From an uncultured Pluralibacter sp. (GTDB lineage: Bacteria; Pseudomonadota; Gammaproteobacteria; Enterobacterales; Enterobacteriaceae): 64,000 bases of DNA. The position numbers and the translations under genes are program-made. The notes beneath the pieces are model-generated. The model did not search any database. It was not told the origin of the DNA and worked only from the letters and a program-made list of their open reading frames with translations. Below, piece by piece: positions 35,109 to 44,741 of the stretch (its first letter is position 1; each line of letters starts with the position of its first letter). The stretch covers positions 36,609-100,608 of the forward strand of contig NZ_CAJYMB010000096.1 of NCBI RefSeq assembly GCF_913775985.1. Direction: 5' to 3'.

Positions 35109-36503
35109 TTAATCCTGCGAACCAATCTCCCGCAGCTTGCGGCCGCGCATCAGGTTGCGCTCGATATGCTCCAGCGACACGTGCTTGGTTTCCGGTACCA
35201 GCCACAGGGTCAGCAGAATGAACAGCACGTTCAGGCCGCCGTATACCCAGAAGGTGTTGGCGTTGCCCAGCGTGTTGAGCATGGTGAGGAAGGTTGCACC
35301 GACGATCATGTTGGCAATCCAGTTGGTGGCCGTTGAGCAGGTGATACCGAAGTCGCGGCCTTTCAGCGGCTGGATTTCAGAACACAGCACCCAAATCAGC
35401 GGGCCGGCGCTCATGGCGAAGCCGACAATAAACATCAGCAGCATCGCTACGGCAAAGTACTGCGCCGTCGGCGAATGAATGCCGGTGTGGATCATGGTGC
35501 CCAGTACGCCCATGCCGACCGCCATCACCAGGAAGCCCAGCACCAGCGTCGGCTTGCGTCCCCAGCGGTCTACCAGGCCGATCGCAATAAAGGTTGCCAG
35601 CACGTTGGTCAGGCCGACAATCACCGTGCCCCACATCTGCTCGGTGGTGTTGGTGTAGCCGGCGATTTCGAAGATTTTCGGCGCGTAGTACATGATGACG
35701 TTCATACCGGTGAACTGCTGCATCACCTGCAGCAGCACGCCGAGGAACACCGCGCGGCGGAAGTTGCTGTTGTCTTTAAACAGCGCCCAGCCGGTCTGCT
35801 TGATTTTCAGGCTTTCGCGGATCTCTTCCAGCTCCTGCTTTGCCTCTGCGCTGGTGTCGCGCAGGCGCTGCAGCACGCGTTCGGCATCGTTAAACCGCCG
35901 CTTGGCGGCGTACCAGCGCGGGCTGTCCGGCAGGAAGATCACCCCAACCAGCAGCAGTATGGCCGGAATGATGATGACGCCCAGCATCCAGCGCCACGCG
36001 CCGCTGTAGCTGAACGCGGTATCAGACAGATAAGCCGCCAGAATACCGATGGTGATCATCAGCTGATACATGGAGATCATGCTGCCGCGAATTTTCTCCG
36101 GCGCAATTTCCGACAGGTAGAGCGGGGCGGTGTAAGAAGCAACACCCACCGCCAGGCCCAGCAGAACGCGGGAGATAAGCAGGATCTCAACGTTTGGCGC
36201 TGCCGCGGAGCAGAGGGAGCCTAAAACAAACAGCACTGCGCCAATCATCAGGCTCTTCTTACGACCGAGGCGATAGGAGAGCCAGCCGCTGCCGACCGCA
36301 CCCACTGCTGCGCCAAACATCATCGAGCTGACTACCCACTCCTGAGTATGAGAGTCAATCTGAAAGTCTTTGGCGATGAACGGTAGGGCACCCGCAATAA
36401 CGCCGATATCAAGCCCAAACAGCAATCCCGCCAGGGCCGCGAGGAAGCAGACAAAGAACGTTACTGCCTTATTTGAACGCCCTTTTTTATTATTGCCAGG
36501 CAT
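35109..36503 (-). CDS. galP: Galactose:proton symporter GalP
   Basis: The protein is 464 aa, the E. coli length, with identical blocks throughout. It is an MFS sugar porter with 12 membrane segments, the signature [11 protein letters not shown] after TM2, PESPR-like [13 protein letters not shown] in the middle loop, VDRWGRKP after TM8 and PETKHVSLE at the C-terminus. It imports galactose, and glucose less specifically. The start has a GGAGAGC ribosome-binding site. Control by GalR/GalS and CRP is supported by sites upstream. Confidence 0.97.
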   Translation of the reverse strand: MPGNNKKGRSNKAVTFFVCFLAALAGLLFGLDIGVIAGALPFIAKDFQIDSHTQEWVVSSMMFGAAVGAVGSGWLSYRLGRKKSLMIGAVLFVLGSLCSAAAPNVEILLISRVLLGLAVGVASYTAPLYLSEIAPEKIRGSMISMYQLMITIGILAAYLSDTAFSYSGAWRWMLGVIIIPAILLLVGVIFLPDSPRWYAAKRRFNDAERVLQRLRDTSAEAKQELEEIRESLKIKQTGWALFKDNSNFRRAVFLGVLLQVMQQFTGMNVIMYYAPKIFEIAGYTNTTEQMWGTVIVGLTNVLATFIAIGLVDRWGRKPTLVLGFLVMAVGMGVLGTMIHTGIHSPTAQYFAVAMLLMFIVGFAMSAGPLIWVLCSEIQPLKGRDFGITCSTATNWIANMIVGATFLTMLNTLGNANTFWVYGGLNVLFILLTLWLVPETKHVSLEHIERNLMRGRKLREIGSQD

Positions 36504-36567
36504 ATGCTCTCCAGTTGGATTATCAATTTTTACGATGTAAAGGGTAGGTTAGGGCCCGGTAAAAAGA

Positions 36568-36583
36568 TGTGAGGCTAATCACA
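36568..36583. promoter_or_regulatory. CRP site of galP
   Basis: TGTGAGGCTAATCACA has a perfect TGTGA-N6-TCACA form. Its centre is about 72 bases from the galP start, compatible with class II activation. Confidence 0.75.
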
Positions 36584-36586
36584 ATG

Positions 36587-36602
36587 GTGTAATCGCTTAC
36601 AC
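36587..36602. promoter_or_regulatory. GalR/GalS operator 1 of galP
   Basis: GTGTAATCGCTTACAC fits the GalR consensus GTGNAANCGNTTNCAC exactly. It lies 3 bases from the CRP site. Confidence 0.8.
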
Positions 36603-36754
36603 TATTGTCAATTTGGGTAAGTTGTTTTTGTTGTTATAAAACAGTTAAATAGAATTATAGCTTAACAAAAGTAGACAAAGTGTTAGGAAATCGCTGAAAA
36701 GAATGTAACTGGTAACAACTGGAATGTTTCAACGTATTCAGGGGCAGGTGGAAA

Positions 36755-36770
36755 GGGTAATCGCTTCCAC
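36755..36770. promoter_or_regulatory. GalR/GalS operator 2 of galP
   Basis: GTGGAAGCGATTACCC on the minus strand matches the GalR consensus except for one base in the last triplet. It is 168 bases from operator 1, a spacing that would allow looping. Confidence 0.6.
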
Positions 36771-36870
36771 AGCGTGGTTAGCGGGTTCAATTAAGCGTAG
36801 CGTCTTTAGGGTGAAACGGCAGCATATCCGCACGATAAGCTCATCGTTTGATAAACCGGCGTAAAGCGTG

Positions 36871-36900
36871 CGCCGCCGCCGCACAGGTCGCGCGGCGGCG
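36871..36900 (-). terminator. GC-rich hairpin after the nucleoside hydrolase gene
   Basis: CGCCGCCGC (36871-36879) pairs with GCGGCGGCG (36892-36900). No T-run; termination is uncertain. The rest of 36771-36870 shows nothing I can name. Confidence 0.35.
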
Positions 36901-36916
36901 GATTTTACCGCCGTAC

Positions 36917-37900
36917 TCAGGCGTAGCGCGCGATATTGCGCTCAATCAGCGCCAGAAGGCGCGCGTTATCGACGGTTTCGAGGATGGTTACCGGCGCGCC
37001 TGCGGGCGCGGGCACGTTGACCGACAGGCGCAGGCTCTCCGGGCCGCAGCGGAAGCTTTTGCCGCGGCTGATGCCCTGCAGCGAAACCTCAACCGTATCC
37101 TCGGCAGCGGTGGCGAGCGTGGGGTCCAGCAGCCAGGCCACCGTCAGCACGTCGTGGATCCAGCAGCCCGGCAGCTGGCGGGTCTGCATCGAAAAGTCCA
37201 TCCACGGGCGGATGGTTTGCACCAGATAATCGGCGAGCGGGTTGCCGAGGGCGGCCAGCTGGTCTAAATCTGCGTGGGTCATCATCGTTCGGGTAGTAAC
37301 GTCCATCGGCACCAGCACTATGTTTGCGCCGCTGACGAGCACTGCCCGGGCGGCCTCGGGATCGAGCCCGAAGTTGGTGTCCTTCAGGTAGCCCGGTACG
37401 TTAAACGCGCCGCCCATAATCACAATCTGCTTCACGGCGCTGGCCATTTGCGGATAAAGCTGCATCGCCAGCGCCACGTTGGTGAGCGGGCCGATTGCCA
37501 CGAGCGTTATCTCGCCGGGATGGTTGCAAATCAGCTCGCCCATCTTCTGCACCGCCAGCGGCGCAACGTCGGGAACCGTCTCCGGGGCCTGAACATCGTT
37601 CCACAGGTGGCGCAGCCCCGCGCTGTCGACCTTGCCGTCGAGCTGCCTGCGCCACGGCGCGGCGGGCTCTACCAGCGCGGAGGAGGCACCGCGAGCGACA
37701 TCGGCCGACGCATTAAAGCGGCGCACGAAGTCCAGCGCCACGCTGTAGCCCACCTCGCCGGGGGTATTTCCCGAGACGGTGGTGATCAGCTCAAGGCTGA
37801 TTTCCGGCGCGGCCAGCGCCAGCGCCAGGGCCAGGCCGTCGTCGACGTTAGCACCGGCAATGCCGTTGCCCGGATCGCAGTCAATAATTAAACGTTTCAT
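36917..37900 (-). CDS. Nucleoside hydrolase (IunH family)
   Basis: The protein is 327 aa. It has the N-terminal metal motif DCDPGNGIAGANVDDGLAL, a subfamily version with an insertion between the first Asp pair and the DD, then TTVSGNTPGEVG, AIGPLTNVALAM, IVIMGGAFNVPG and WIHDVLTVAWLLDP. Such enzymes cleave the N-glycosidic bond of ribonucleosides using a calcium ion. The substrate is not predictable. It is the last gene of a transporter-lacI-hydrolase operon, one base after the regulator, which suggests nucleoside use or salvage. Confidence 0.88.
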   Translation of the reverse strand: MKRLIIDCDPGNGIAGANVDDGLALALALAAPEISLELITTVSGNTPGEVGYSVALDFVRRFNASADVARGASSALVEPAAPWRRQLDGKVDSAGLRHLWNDVQAPETVPDVAPLAVQKMGELICNHPGEITLVAIGPLTNVALAMQLYPQMASAVKQIVIMGGAFNVPGYLKDTNFGLDPEAARAVLVSGANIVLVPMDVTTRTMMTHADLDQLAALGNPLADYLVQTIRPWMDFSMQTRQLPGCWIHDVLTVAWLLDPTLATAAEDTVEVSLQGISRGKSFRCGPESLRLSVNVPAPAGAPVTILETVDNARLLALIERNIARYA

Positions 37901-37901
37901 A

Positions 37902-38933
37902 TTACTCAGCTATCGGTAAGTGTCCGCCGGGGCGGCAGCCGCAGGACTCGCCGATCTCCAGCTCGAAGGTAAATTCGCAGCGGCGCGGCTCGCCGTCCCA
38001 CTGCTTGAGCATCTCAATGGCTTTTTTCGCCATCCGGGCGACCGGCTGGCGCACGGCGGTGAGGGACGGTACGCAAAAGGCCGATTCATCGGTGCCGTTA
38101 AAGCACACCAGCGCCAGATCGCCCGGCACCGTAAGGCCGCGCTCCGCCAGCGCCCGCAGGCAGCCGAAGGCCTGCTGCTCGTTGCTGGCGAACAGCGCCC
38201 GGGGCAGGTTGCCCTGCAGCATCTGTTGCGCGGCATCGTAGCCGCCCCGGCGGGTGTAGTCGGTGGAAAAAATCCACTCGGGACGGGCGGGCAGTCCCGC
38301 CTCTTCCAGCGCCATTTGCCAGCCGGCGAGCCGGTCCCGGGTATTCAGCATCTCCCGCGGCCCGCAGATTATGGCAATCTCGCGGTAGCCGTGCTGTATC
38401 AGGTGGAGAGTGGCCTGCCGCGCGGCCTGCTGCTCGTTGACCTGAATGGCGCTAACCGCAATCTCCGGCGCAACACAGTCCAGCATCACCAGCGGGGTGC
38501 CGCTGGCCTGGATCATATCGATATAGGGATGGCGATCGACGCTGGTGTAGATCAGGCCGTCGACCTGGCGGTGCAGCAGGTTGTTGATCAGCTCCCGCTC
38601 CCGCTGGCGGTCGTCGCCGGCGTCGCCCAGCAGCAGCACTCTGCCATCGGCAAAGGCCTCGCGCTGCAGGGCGTGCGCCATAGAGGAGATAAACGGATTG
38701 GCGATGTTTGGCACCACCAGCCCGTAGGTGCGCGTGGTGCCGCTGGCGAGAGCCCGGGCAATGCCGTTAGGCCGGTAGCCGGTTTTCTCGATCGCCGCCA
38801 GCACCCGCTCGCGGGTGGCGGGCGCCACCGGGCGCGGGCCGTCGTTAATCACGTAGCTGACCACGGCCACTGAGGTCCCGGCTTCTCTGGCGATATCGGC
38901 GCGGGTTACGCGCTGTACGGGAGGCTTGCTCAC
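37902..38933 (-). CDS. LacI-family transcriptional regulator
   Basis: The protein is 343 aa. N-terminal HTH and hinge (TRADIAREAGTSVAVVSYVI, then GYRPNGIARALASG), followed by a periplasmic-binding-protein-like sensor domain. The tail carries two Cys (ESCGCRPGG), typical of one LacI subgroup. It likely represses its own operon through the perfect palindrome at 40428-40443; a nucleoside or related compound is the likely inducer (inference from neighbours). Confidence 0.88.
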   Translation of the reverse strand: MSKPPVQRVTRADIAREAGTSVAVVSYVINDGPRPVAPATRERVLAAIEKTGYRPNGIARALASGTTRTYGLVVPNIANPFISSMAHALQREAFADGRVLLLGDAGDDRQRERELINNLLHRQVDGLIYTSVDRHPYIDMIQASGTPLVMLDCVAPEIAVSAIQVNEQQAARQATLHLIQHGYREIAIICGPREMLNTRDRLAGWQMALEEAGLPARPEWIFSTDYTRRGGYDAAQQMLQGNLPRALFASNEQQAFGCLRALAERGLTVPGDLALVCFNGTDESAFCVPSLTAVRQPVARMAKKAIEMLKQWDGEPRRCEFTFELEIGESCGCRPGGHLPIAE

Positions 38934-38997
38934 AAAACACCTGCTCTGTTGCGGACGATGAGCGCCACAGCATAAAGCGTTGCCCGCGGATTGAGAA

Positions 38998-40392
38998 TCA
39001 AATGGCGTCTTCCGGCAGGTTTAAATCGCGGCCGCGAGTTTCCGGCGCAAAGAAGGTGGTCACGAAACCGATGCCCGCCATCACCGCAAAGTAAACCGCA
39101 ATCGGCCACCAGTGTCCGGTCCAGGAGAGCAGGGCAGAAGCCACCAGCGGCGCGGTGCCGCCGGAGAGAATCGAACCCAGCTCTTTGGCGAAGGCCATTT
39201 TGGTATAGCGGTTGGTGACGCCAAATAGCTCAACGCCCCAGGCCGCCTGCACGCCGAAGATGCCCAGCGAGGCCAGTCCCATGCCGACCACGATCGTCGG
39301 AATGATGACCGCCGGATTGAGTGAGTCCAGCAGCATAAAGGCCGGGAACGCATACAGCATCAGTAAAAAGCAGAAGGCGCGATAGACGATGCGGCGACCG
39401 TAGCGGTCCGAAAGCCAGCCCGCCAGCGGAATAATGGCAAACCCGAGAATCGAGGCGATCAGCACCGCCAGCGTCGGCACGGATTTGTCCACCATCAGCA
39501 CTTTGGCTACGTAACCGATAATAAAGCCCTGGGCGAGATAGGAAGGGCCGTTCTCGCCGATGCGCAGGCCGACCATCGTCCAGAAGGCGCGGGTGCGCTG
39601 CCAGAAGCTGCGCGGATCCCGCTGCTGCTGCACCCGTCCTTTTTCCCGACTCTGCGCGCGCTGCTCTGCCAGCAGGGCTTTCTGCCGCTCGAAGACCGGG
39701 GTTTCGCGAAGCTGGTGGCGGATCAGCAGCGCCACGATGGCAATCAGCATGCTGCACAGGAACGGAATGCGCCAGCCCCAGGCGAGCAGGGACTCTTTAT
39801 CCATCTGCAGGACTAAAAGCCAGGTGAGAGAGGCCAGCAGGGTACCGCTGTTGGAGCCGAGTCCGATAATCGACGAAACCAGACCGCGGCGCTTCGCCGG
39901 GGCGTATTCGCCGAGCATCACGGTGCCGCCGGAGAGCTCCGCGCCCGCGCCAAGCCCCTGGGAGAAGCGCAGAATAACCAGGCAGGTTGGCGCCCAGACG
40001 CCGATTTGCGCGTAACCGGGGATAAGCCCGATAAGCGTAGTAGAGACGCCCATCAGCGCGATAGTAATCACCATCACCAGCTTGCGCCCGTAGCGATCGC
40101 CTATCCAGCCGAACAGCAGCGCGCCGATAGGGCGGGCAATAAAGCCCACCGAGTAGGCGGCAAAGCTGGAAAGCAGCGCCATTACCGGCGTGGCGTCCGG
40201 GAAAAAGACGTCGCCAAAAATAATGCCCGCCGCCAGGCCGTACAGGGCGAAGTCGGCGTACTCCATGGTGGTGCCGAGCCAGCAGGAGAAGGTGGCGCGG
40301 ATAAAGTCGCGCCTGCCTTCCGGGGTTGCCAGCCGCTCTTCCGCCGCGTGCTGCGCGTCCGAAGGGGCGTGAGAGTGTGAGGTTGTGGTCAT
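38998..40392 (-). CDS. MFS transporter, metabolite:H+ symporter (MHS/ShiA-like) family
   Basis: The protein is 464 aa from the ATG at 40392 (MTTTSHSHAPSDAQ). In-frame starts at 40410 (ATG) and 40422 (GTG) would leave no room for a ribosome-binding site between the operator at 40428 and the start, and are not preferred. Twelve membrane segments; RPIGALLFGWIGDRYGRKLVM is the MHS signature after TM2. The family includes ShiA and ProP and takes up varied organic solutes. As the first gene of the operon with a nucleoside hydrolase, a nucleoside-type substrate is possible but unproven. Confidence 0.85.
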   Translation of the reverse strand: MTTTSHSHAPSDAQHAAEERLATPEGRRDFIRATFSCWLGTTMEYADFALYGLAAGIIFGDVFFPDATPVMALLSSFAAYSVGFIARPIGALLFGWIGDRYGRKLVMVITIALMGVSTTLIGLIPGYAQIGVWAPTCLVILRFSQGLGAGAELSGGTVMLGEYAPAKRRGLVSSIIGLGSNSGTLLASLTWLLVLQMDKESLLAWGWRIPFLCSMLIAIVALLIRHQLRETPVFERQKALLAEQRAQSREKGRVQQQRDPRSFWQRTRAFWTMVGLRIGENGPSYLAQGFIIGYVAKVLMVDKSVPTLAVLIASILGFAIIPLAGWLSDRYGRRIVYRAFCFLLMLYAFPAFMLLDSLNPAVIIPTIVVGMGLASLGIFGVQAAWGVELFGVTNRYTKMAFAKELGSILSGGTAPLVASALLSWTGHWWPIAVYFAVMAGIGFVTTFFAPETRGRDLNLPEDAI

Positions 40393-40427
40393 TGCAATAC
40401 TCGCTGTCATCAGATCGCGCACAGTGT

Positions 40428-40443
40428 ATCTACGCGCGTAGAT
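40428..40443. promoter_or_regulatory. LacI-type operator before the MFS-lacI-hydrolase operon
   Basis: ATCTACGCGCGTAGAT is a perfect 16-base palindrome with the central CG typical of LacI-family operators, placed just ahead of the first gene. Confidence 0.75.
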
Positions 40444-40509
40444 TGATCAAATAAATCCTTCAAAACTGAGACTGCGGTAACTAAATGACGAGAATATGAC
40501 GGCGGGAAG

Positions 40510-40542
40510 AAAAGAAAAAAGGCTCATGCCTGCGCATGAGCC
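40510..40542 (-). terminator. Intrinsic terminator of metK
   Basis: Minus strand: GGCTCATGC, loop, GCATGAGCC (40521-40542 on the plus axis), followed by a TTTTTTCTTTTC tail. Confidence 0.9.
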
Positions 40543-40566
40543 CTGTTGCGAACAGCCTGTAAGGAA

Positions 40567-41718
40567 TTACAGACCGGCAGCCTCGCGCAGCAGCGCGGCT
40601 TTGTCGGTTTTTTCCCACGGGAAGCTTTCGCGGCCGAAGTGGCCGTAGGCGGCGGTCTGCTGATAGATCGGGTGCAGCAGATCCAGCATCTGGATCAGGC
40701 CGTACGGACGCAGGTCGAAGAACTCGCGTACCAGCAGGGTCAGCTGCTCGGTCGGCACTTTTTCGGTGCCAAAGGTTTCTACCATGATAGAGGTCGGTTC
40801 GGCCACGCCGATGGCGTAGGAAACCTGGATCTCGCAGCGGTCGGCCAGACCTGCGGCAACGATGTTTTTCGCCACGTAGCGTGCCGCGTAGGCCGCAGAG
40901 CGGTCAACTTTAGACGGATCTTTACCGGAGAACGCACCGCCGCCGTGGCGAGCCATGCCGCCGTAGGTATCAACGATGATTTTACGGCCGGTCAGGCCGC
41001 AGTCGCCCATTGGTCCGCCGATCACGAAACGGCCCGTCGGGTTGATGAAATATTTGGTGGCGCTGGTCAGCCATTCGGTCGGCAGGATCGGTTTGATGAT
41101 CTCTTCCATCACCGCTTCCTGCAGGGATTTCTGATCGATAGATTCCGCGTGCTGGGTGGAGAGCACTACCGCATCAATACCGACGATTTTGCCGTCGTCG
41201 TACTGGAAGGTTACCTGGCTCTTCGCATCCGGGCGCAGCCACGGCAGGGTGCCGTTTTTACGCACTTCAGCCTGACGCTCAACCAGACGGTGCGCGTAGG
41301 TAATTGGCGCCGGCATCAGCACGTCGGTTTCGTTAGTGGCGTAGCCGAACATCAGGCCCTGGTCGCCCGCGCCCTGCTCCAGCGGATCGGCGCGGTCAAC
41401 GCCCTGGTTAATATCCGGAGACTGCTTGCCGATGGCGCTCAGTACGGCGCAGGAGTTGGCGTCAAAGCCCATGTCAGAATGCACATAACCAATTTCGCGA
41501 ACCGTGCTGCGGGCGATCTCTTCGATATCGACCCACGCGCTGGTAGTGACTTCGCCACCCACCAGCACCATGCCGGTTTTGACGTAGGTTTCACACGCAA
41601 CGCGCGCTTTCGGATCCTGAGTCAGGATCGCATCAAGTACGGCGTCGGAGATTTGGTCAGCGATTTTATCAGGATGCCCTTCAGAGACGGACTCGGACGT
41701 AAAGAGGTGTTTTGCCAT
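40567..41718 (-). CDS. metK: S-adenosylmethionine synthetase
   Basis: The protein is 383 aa from the ATG at 41718 ([20 protein letters not shown]), as in E. coli; four upstream residues in frame are not part of it. ATP site [29 protein letters not shown] and the P-loop-like [23 protein letters not shown] are intact. It makes SAM from methionine and ATP. The ribosome-binding region CAGGTGAAATTAAAC equals that of E. coli. A possible MetJ box lies upstream. Confidence 0.98.
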   Translation of the reverse strand: MAKHLFTSESVSEGHPDKIADQISDAVLDAILTQDPKARVACETYVKTGMVLVGGEVTTSAWVDIEEIARSTVREIGYVHSDMGFDANSCAVLSAIGKQSPDINQGVDRADPLEQGAGDQGLMFGYATNETDVLMPAPITYAHRLVERQAEVRKNGTLPWLRPDAKSQVTFQYDDGKIVGIDAVVLSTQHAESIDQKSLQEAVMEEIIKPILPTEWLTSATKYFINPTGRFVIGGPMGDCGLTGRKIIVDTYGGMARHGGGAFSGKDPSKVDRSAAYAARYVAKNIVAAGLADRCEIQVSYAIGVAEPTSIMVETFGTEKVPTEQLTLLVREFFDLRPYGLIQMLDLLHPIYQQTAAYGHFGRESFPWEKTDKAALLREAAGL

Positions 41719-41804
41719 GTTTAATTTCACCTGAAAGGAAGACGGTTAGCTCAAACTGTCGTGCATTATTGGGGCTTTCACGATGGCCAGCAGGCATAAG
41801 CACA

Positions 41805-41812
41805 AGAAGTCT
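41805..41812. promoter_or_regulatory. Possible single MetJ box upstream of metK
   Basis: AGAAGTCT differs from the MetJ half-site AGACGTCT by one base. Only one convincing box is visible, so the call is weak. Confidence 0.3.
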
Positions 41813-41830
41813 GAGTGTTAATCGGTATTT

Positions 41831-41955
41831 ACCTTAAATAATTCGGGCTGCATGAAGGCGGCAAGTGAGTGAATCCCGGGGAGCTTGACTTCTGTAAGCG
41901 ACCTGGGTGAACGAACGCAGCCAACGCATATGCAGCTTGAAGTATGACAGGTATA
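41831..41955. repeat. ERIC (IRU) element upstream of metK
   Basis: This is a third ERIC copy, in the opposite orientation to the yggL-yggN pair: AATAATTCGGGCTGCATG, then GTGAATCCCGGGGAGCTT, GTAAGCGACCTGGGTGAACG and CTTGAAGTATGACAGGTATA. It borders the metK promoter region. Confidence 0.85.
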
Positions 41956-42258
41956 GATGGATTAACATCTGGATGGCTATTCTAGGTCACTTAATTGACG
42001 CATTGCCAGTTTTTTTTGATGCACATCTCATCTTGCAGCATCACCGCGGCGCCAATCTTCGCCGAGAGTGCTGAAACTCTGCACATTTTTATTTTGCTTT
42101 TTATCCGCCGTCCCGGTATAAATCGCCGCGCGCGGCTACTACAAAAGCACACGTTGAGTTCTCTCGTGTCGCCACTTCCAGCCGGGTTTAAGCAGTGTAC
42201 TGATTGGCTTTGGCTTGTCGCTGGTCCCCGGTGTCCGGCGTGGAGGTGATACGAAATA

Positions 42259-42390
42259 ATGAACCCACGTTCTTCGCTGAATCCGCAGCACCGTTCAGGC
42301 GCGCATGCGATCCCCGCACTCTGCATCCCCGCGATGCAAACCTGCCGACGTTTTCCCATCATGGCACATCCCTGGAACCCCGAGCCGTAA
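42259..42390 (+). CDS. Candidate 43-aa Pro/Arg-rich leader ORF upstream of yqgB-speA
   Basis: Starts MNPRSSLNPQHRSGAHAIPA and ends PIMAHPWNPEP. It is preceded by GGAGGTGAT, an excellent anti-SD match, although 8-12 bases from the ATG. It is rich in Pro, Arg and His. No homologue is known to me. Its place ahead of the arginine decarboxylase gene makes a regulatory leader peptide possible; it could equally be chance in a 500-base leader. Confidence 0.3.
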   Translation: MNPRSSLNPQHRSGAHAIPALCIPAMQTCRRFPIMAHPWNPEP

Positions 42391-42417
42391 AGGCGCAGAG
42401 GTAACCGGACAAGGGCG

Positions 42418-42467
42418 CTCCTGCTTCAGGAGTATTCTCGTGGTTTCTCCGGCGATGTCTCCCGGAG
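42418..42467 (+). promoter_or_regulatory. Two hairpins in the speA leader
   Basis: CTCCTG/CAGGAG (42418-42423 with 42427-42432) and CTCCGG/CCGGAG (42447-42452 with 42462-42467). Each sequesters a GGAG-like element 20-60 bases ahead of yqgB, so they could modulate translation. Apart from these, the ERIC and the leader ORF, the metK-yqgB gap shows no gene. Confidence 0.4.
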
Positions 42468-42486
42468 TACGTGTTGTCGATTTGAA

Positions 42487-42633
42487 ATGAACATAAAACC
42501 GGTCGCCCCGGCCCACTTTCAGCATAGTCTGCTGGATGTCGGCGCCGCTTATAGGTTGTTATCGCAGAGCAACATTGCGATAGTCATTAGCTGTTTTACA
42601 CTTTCAACACAATGTGAGGTTCGCTATGTCTGA
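42487..42633 (+). CDS. yqgB: YqgB, small acid-stress-associated protein
   Basis: The protein is 48 aa: N-terminus [20 protein letters not shown], then [19 protein letters not shown]. It aligns with E. coli YqgB (43 aa) over KPVA, QHSLL, AY-LLSQ, AIV and CFTL, which settles the identity despite its size. The stop lies 8 bases inside speA, so speA translation is probably coupled to it. No strong ribosome-binding site precedes the ATG. Confidence 0.75.
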   Translation: MNIKPVAPAHFQHSLLDVGAAYRLLSQSNIAIVISCFTLSTQCEVRYV

Positions 42634-44602
42634 CGACATGTCTTTCTCTTCCCCTGCGTCAGCCGGCGAACAGGGTGTACTCCGCTCCATGCAGGAGGTA
42701 GCAATGAACTCTCAGGAAGCCAGCAAAATGCTGCGCACGTACAATATTGCCTGGTGGGGCAACAACTATTACGACGTCAACGAACTCGGGCACATTAGCG
42801 TCTGCCCGGATCCTGACGTGCCGGATGCGCGCGTCGATCTGGCGAAGCTGGTAAAGGCCCGCGAAGCCCAGGGCCAGCGCCTGCCGGCGCTGTTCTGCTT
42901 CCCGCAGATCCTCCAGCATCGCCTGCGCTCCATTAACGCGGCGTTCAAGCGCGCCCGCGAATCCTACGGCTACCACGGCGACTACTTTCTGGTGTATCCC
43001 ATCAAGGTTAACCAGCACCGCCGGGTGATTGAGTCGCTGATCCACTCCGGCGAACCGCTGGGACTGGAAGCCGGCTCTAAAGCCGAGCTGATGGCGGTGC
43101 TGGCCCACGCCGGCATGACCCGCAGCGTGATCGTCTGCAACGGCTACAAAGACCGGGAGTATATCCGGCTGGCGCTCATCGGTGAGAAGATGGGCCACAA
43201 GGTCTACCTGGTCATTGAAAAGATGTCCGAGATCGCGATCGTGCTCGAAGAAGCGGAGCGCCTGAACGTGGTGCCGCGCCTCGGCGTACGTGCACGTCTG
43301 GCGTCGCAGGGCTCCGGCAAGTGGCAGTCCTCCGGCGGCGAAAAATCGAAATTTGGCCTGGCGGCCACCCAGGTGCTGCAGCTGGTGGAGATCCTGCGCG
43401 AGGCGGGCCATCTCGACAGCCTGCAGCTGCTGCACTTCCACCTCGGCTCGCAGATGGCCAACATTCGCGACATCGCCACCGGCGTGCGCGAATCGGCACG
43501 CTTTTACGTCGAACTGCATAAAATGGGCGTCAATATTCAGTGCTTCGACGTCGGCGGCGGGCTCGGTGTGGACTACGAGGGCACGCGCTCCCAGTCCGAC
43601 TGCTCGGTCAACTACGGCCTGAACGAATACGCCAACAACATTATCTGGGCAATTGGCGACGCCTGCGAAGAGAACAATCTGCCGCACCCGACGGTGATCA
43701 CCGAGTCCGGCCGCGCGGTCACCGCGCACCACACCGTGCTGGTGTCGAACATCATCGGCGTTGAGCGCAATGAATACACCACGCCGTCCGCGCCGTCCGC
43801 CGATGCCGCGCGCCCGCTGCAGAATATGTGGGAAACCTGGCAGGAGATGAACGAGCCGGGCACCCGCCGCTCCCTGCGCGAGTGGCTGCACGACAGTCAG
43901 ATGGATCTGCACGATATTCACGTCGGCTACTCGTCGGGCAACTTCAGCCTGCAGGAGCGCGCCTGGGCCGAGCAGCTCTACCTCAGCATCTGTCACGAGG
44001 TGCAGAAGCAGCTGGATCCGAGCAACCGCGCCCACAGGCCGATTATCGACGAGCTGCAGGAGCGGATGGCGGACAAAATGTACGTCAACTTCTCGCTGTT
44101 CCAGTCAATGCCGGATGCCTGGGGCATCGATCAGCTGTTCCCGGTGCTGCCGCTGGAAGGGCTGAACCACTCGCCGGAGCGCCGCGCGGTGCTGCTGGAC
44201 ATCACCTGCGACTCCGACGGCGCTATCGATCATTACGTGGACGGCGACGGTATAGCCACCACCATGCCGATGCCGGAATACGATCCGGAAAATCCGCCGA
44301 TGCTGGGCTTCTTCATGGTGGGCGCCTACCAGGAGATTCTGGGCAACATGCACAACCTGTTCGGCGATACCGAAGCGGTTGACGTGTTCGTCTTCCCGGA
44401 CGGCAGCGTCGAGGTTGAACTCTCGGACGAAGGCGATACCGTGGCGGACATGCTGGAGTACGTGCAGCTGGATCCGAAAACCCTGCTGATCCAGTTCCGG
44501 GATCAGGTTAAGCAAACCGGGCTGGACGAAGCGCTGCAGCAGCAGTTCCTTGAAGAGTTCGAGGCGGGCCTGTACGGCTACACTTATCTGGAAGATGAGT
44601 AA
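42626..44602 (+). CDS. speA: Biosynthetic arginine decarboxylase
   Basis: The protein is 658 aa, exactly the E. coli length, from the ATG at 42626 ([20 protein letters not shown]). It is a fold-type III PLP enzyme: [14 protein letters not shown] contains the PLP lysine, HFHLGSQ and [15 protein letters not shown] the phosphate and substrate sites. It makes agmatine from arginine in the cytoplasm/periplasm. speB follows after an attenuator-like terminator. Confidence 0.98.
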   Translation: MSDDMSFSSPASAGEQGVLRSMQEVAMNSQEASKMLRTYNIAWWGNNYYDVNELGHISVCPDPDVPDARVDLAKLVKAREAQGQRLPALFCFPQILQHRLRSINAAFKRARESYGYHGDYFLVYPIKVNQHRRVIESLIHSGEPLGLEAGSKAELMAVLAHAGMTRSVIVCNGYKDREYIRLALIGEKMGHKVYLVIEKMSEIAIVLEEAERLNVVPRLGVRARLASQGSGKWQSSGGEKSKFGLAATQVLQLVEILREAGHLDSLQLLHFHLGSQMANIRDIATGVRESARFYVELHKMGVNIQCFDVGGGLGVDYEGTRSQSDCSVNYGLNEYANNIIWAIGDACEENNLPHPTVITESGRAVTAHHTVLVSNIIGVERNEYTTPSAPSADAARPLQNMWETWQEMNEPGTRRSLREWLHDSQMDLHDIHVGYSSGNFSLQERAWAEQLYLSICHEVQKQLDPSNRAHRPIIDELQERMADKMYVNFSLFQSMPDAWGIDQLFPVLPLEGLNHSPERRAVLLDITCDSDGAIDHYVDGDGIATTMPMPEYDPENPPMLGFFMVGAYQEILGNMHNLFGDTEAVDVFVFPDGSVEVELSDEGDTVADMLEYVQLDPKTLLIQFRDQVKQTGLDEALQQQFLEEFEAGLYGYTYLEDE

Positions 44603-44670
44603 GCGGGCGGCTTGACCGGCCGGCAATTATGGCGATAATTTGCCCTTATCAGCAGTAACGCACTTCAAAC

Positions 44671-44709
44671 CCTTCCTCGTCGGGCCTAACGACGCGGAGG
44701 GGTTTTTTT
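44671..44709 (+). terminator. Terminator / attenuator between speA and speB
   Basis: CCTTCCTCGTCG (44671-44682) pairs with CGACGCGGAGGGG (44690-44702) with one mismatch, followed by seven T. speB starts 33 bases later, so it is partly uncoupled from speA. Confidence 0.7.
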
Positions 44710-44741
44710 ATTTATCTCATTCACGACTCGAGGTCATCACA

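Noticed and set aside
41991..42362. 123-codon minus-strand ORF between metK and yqgB
   Set aside because: No similarity, no ribosome-binding site, odd composition; it overlaps the speA leader region on the other strand.
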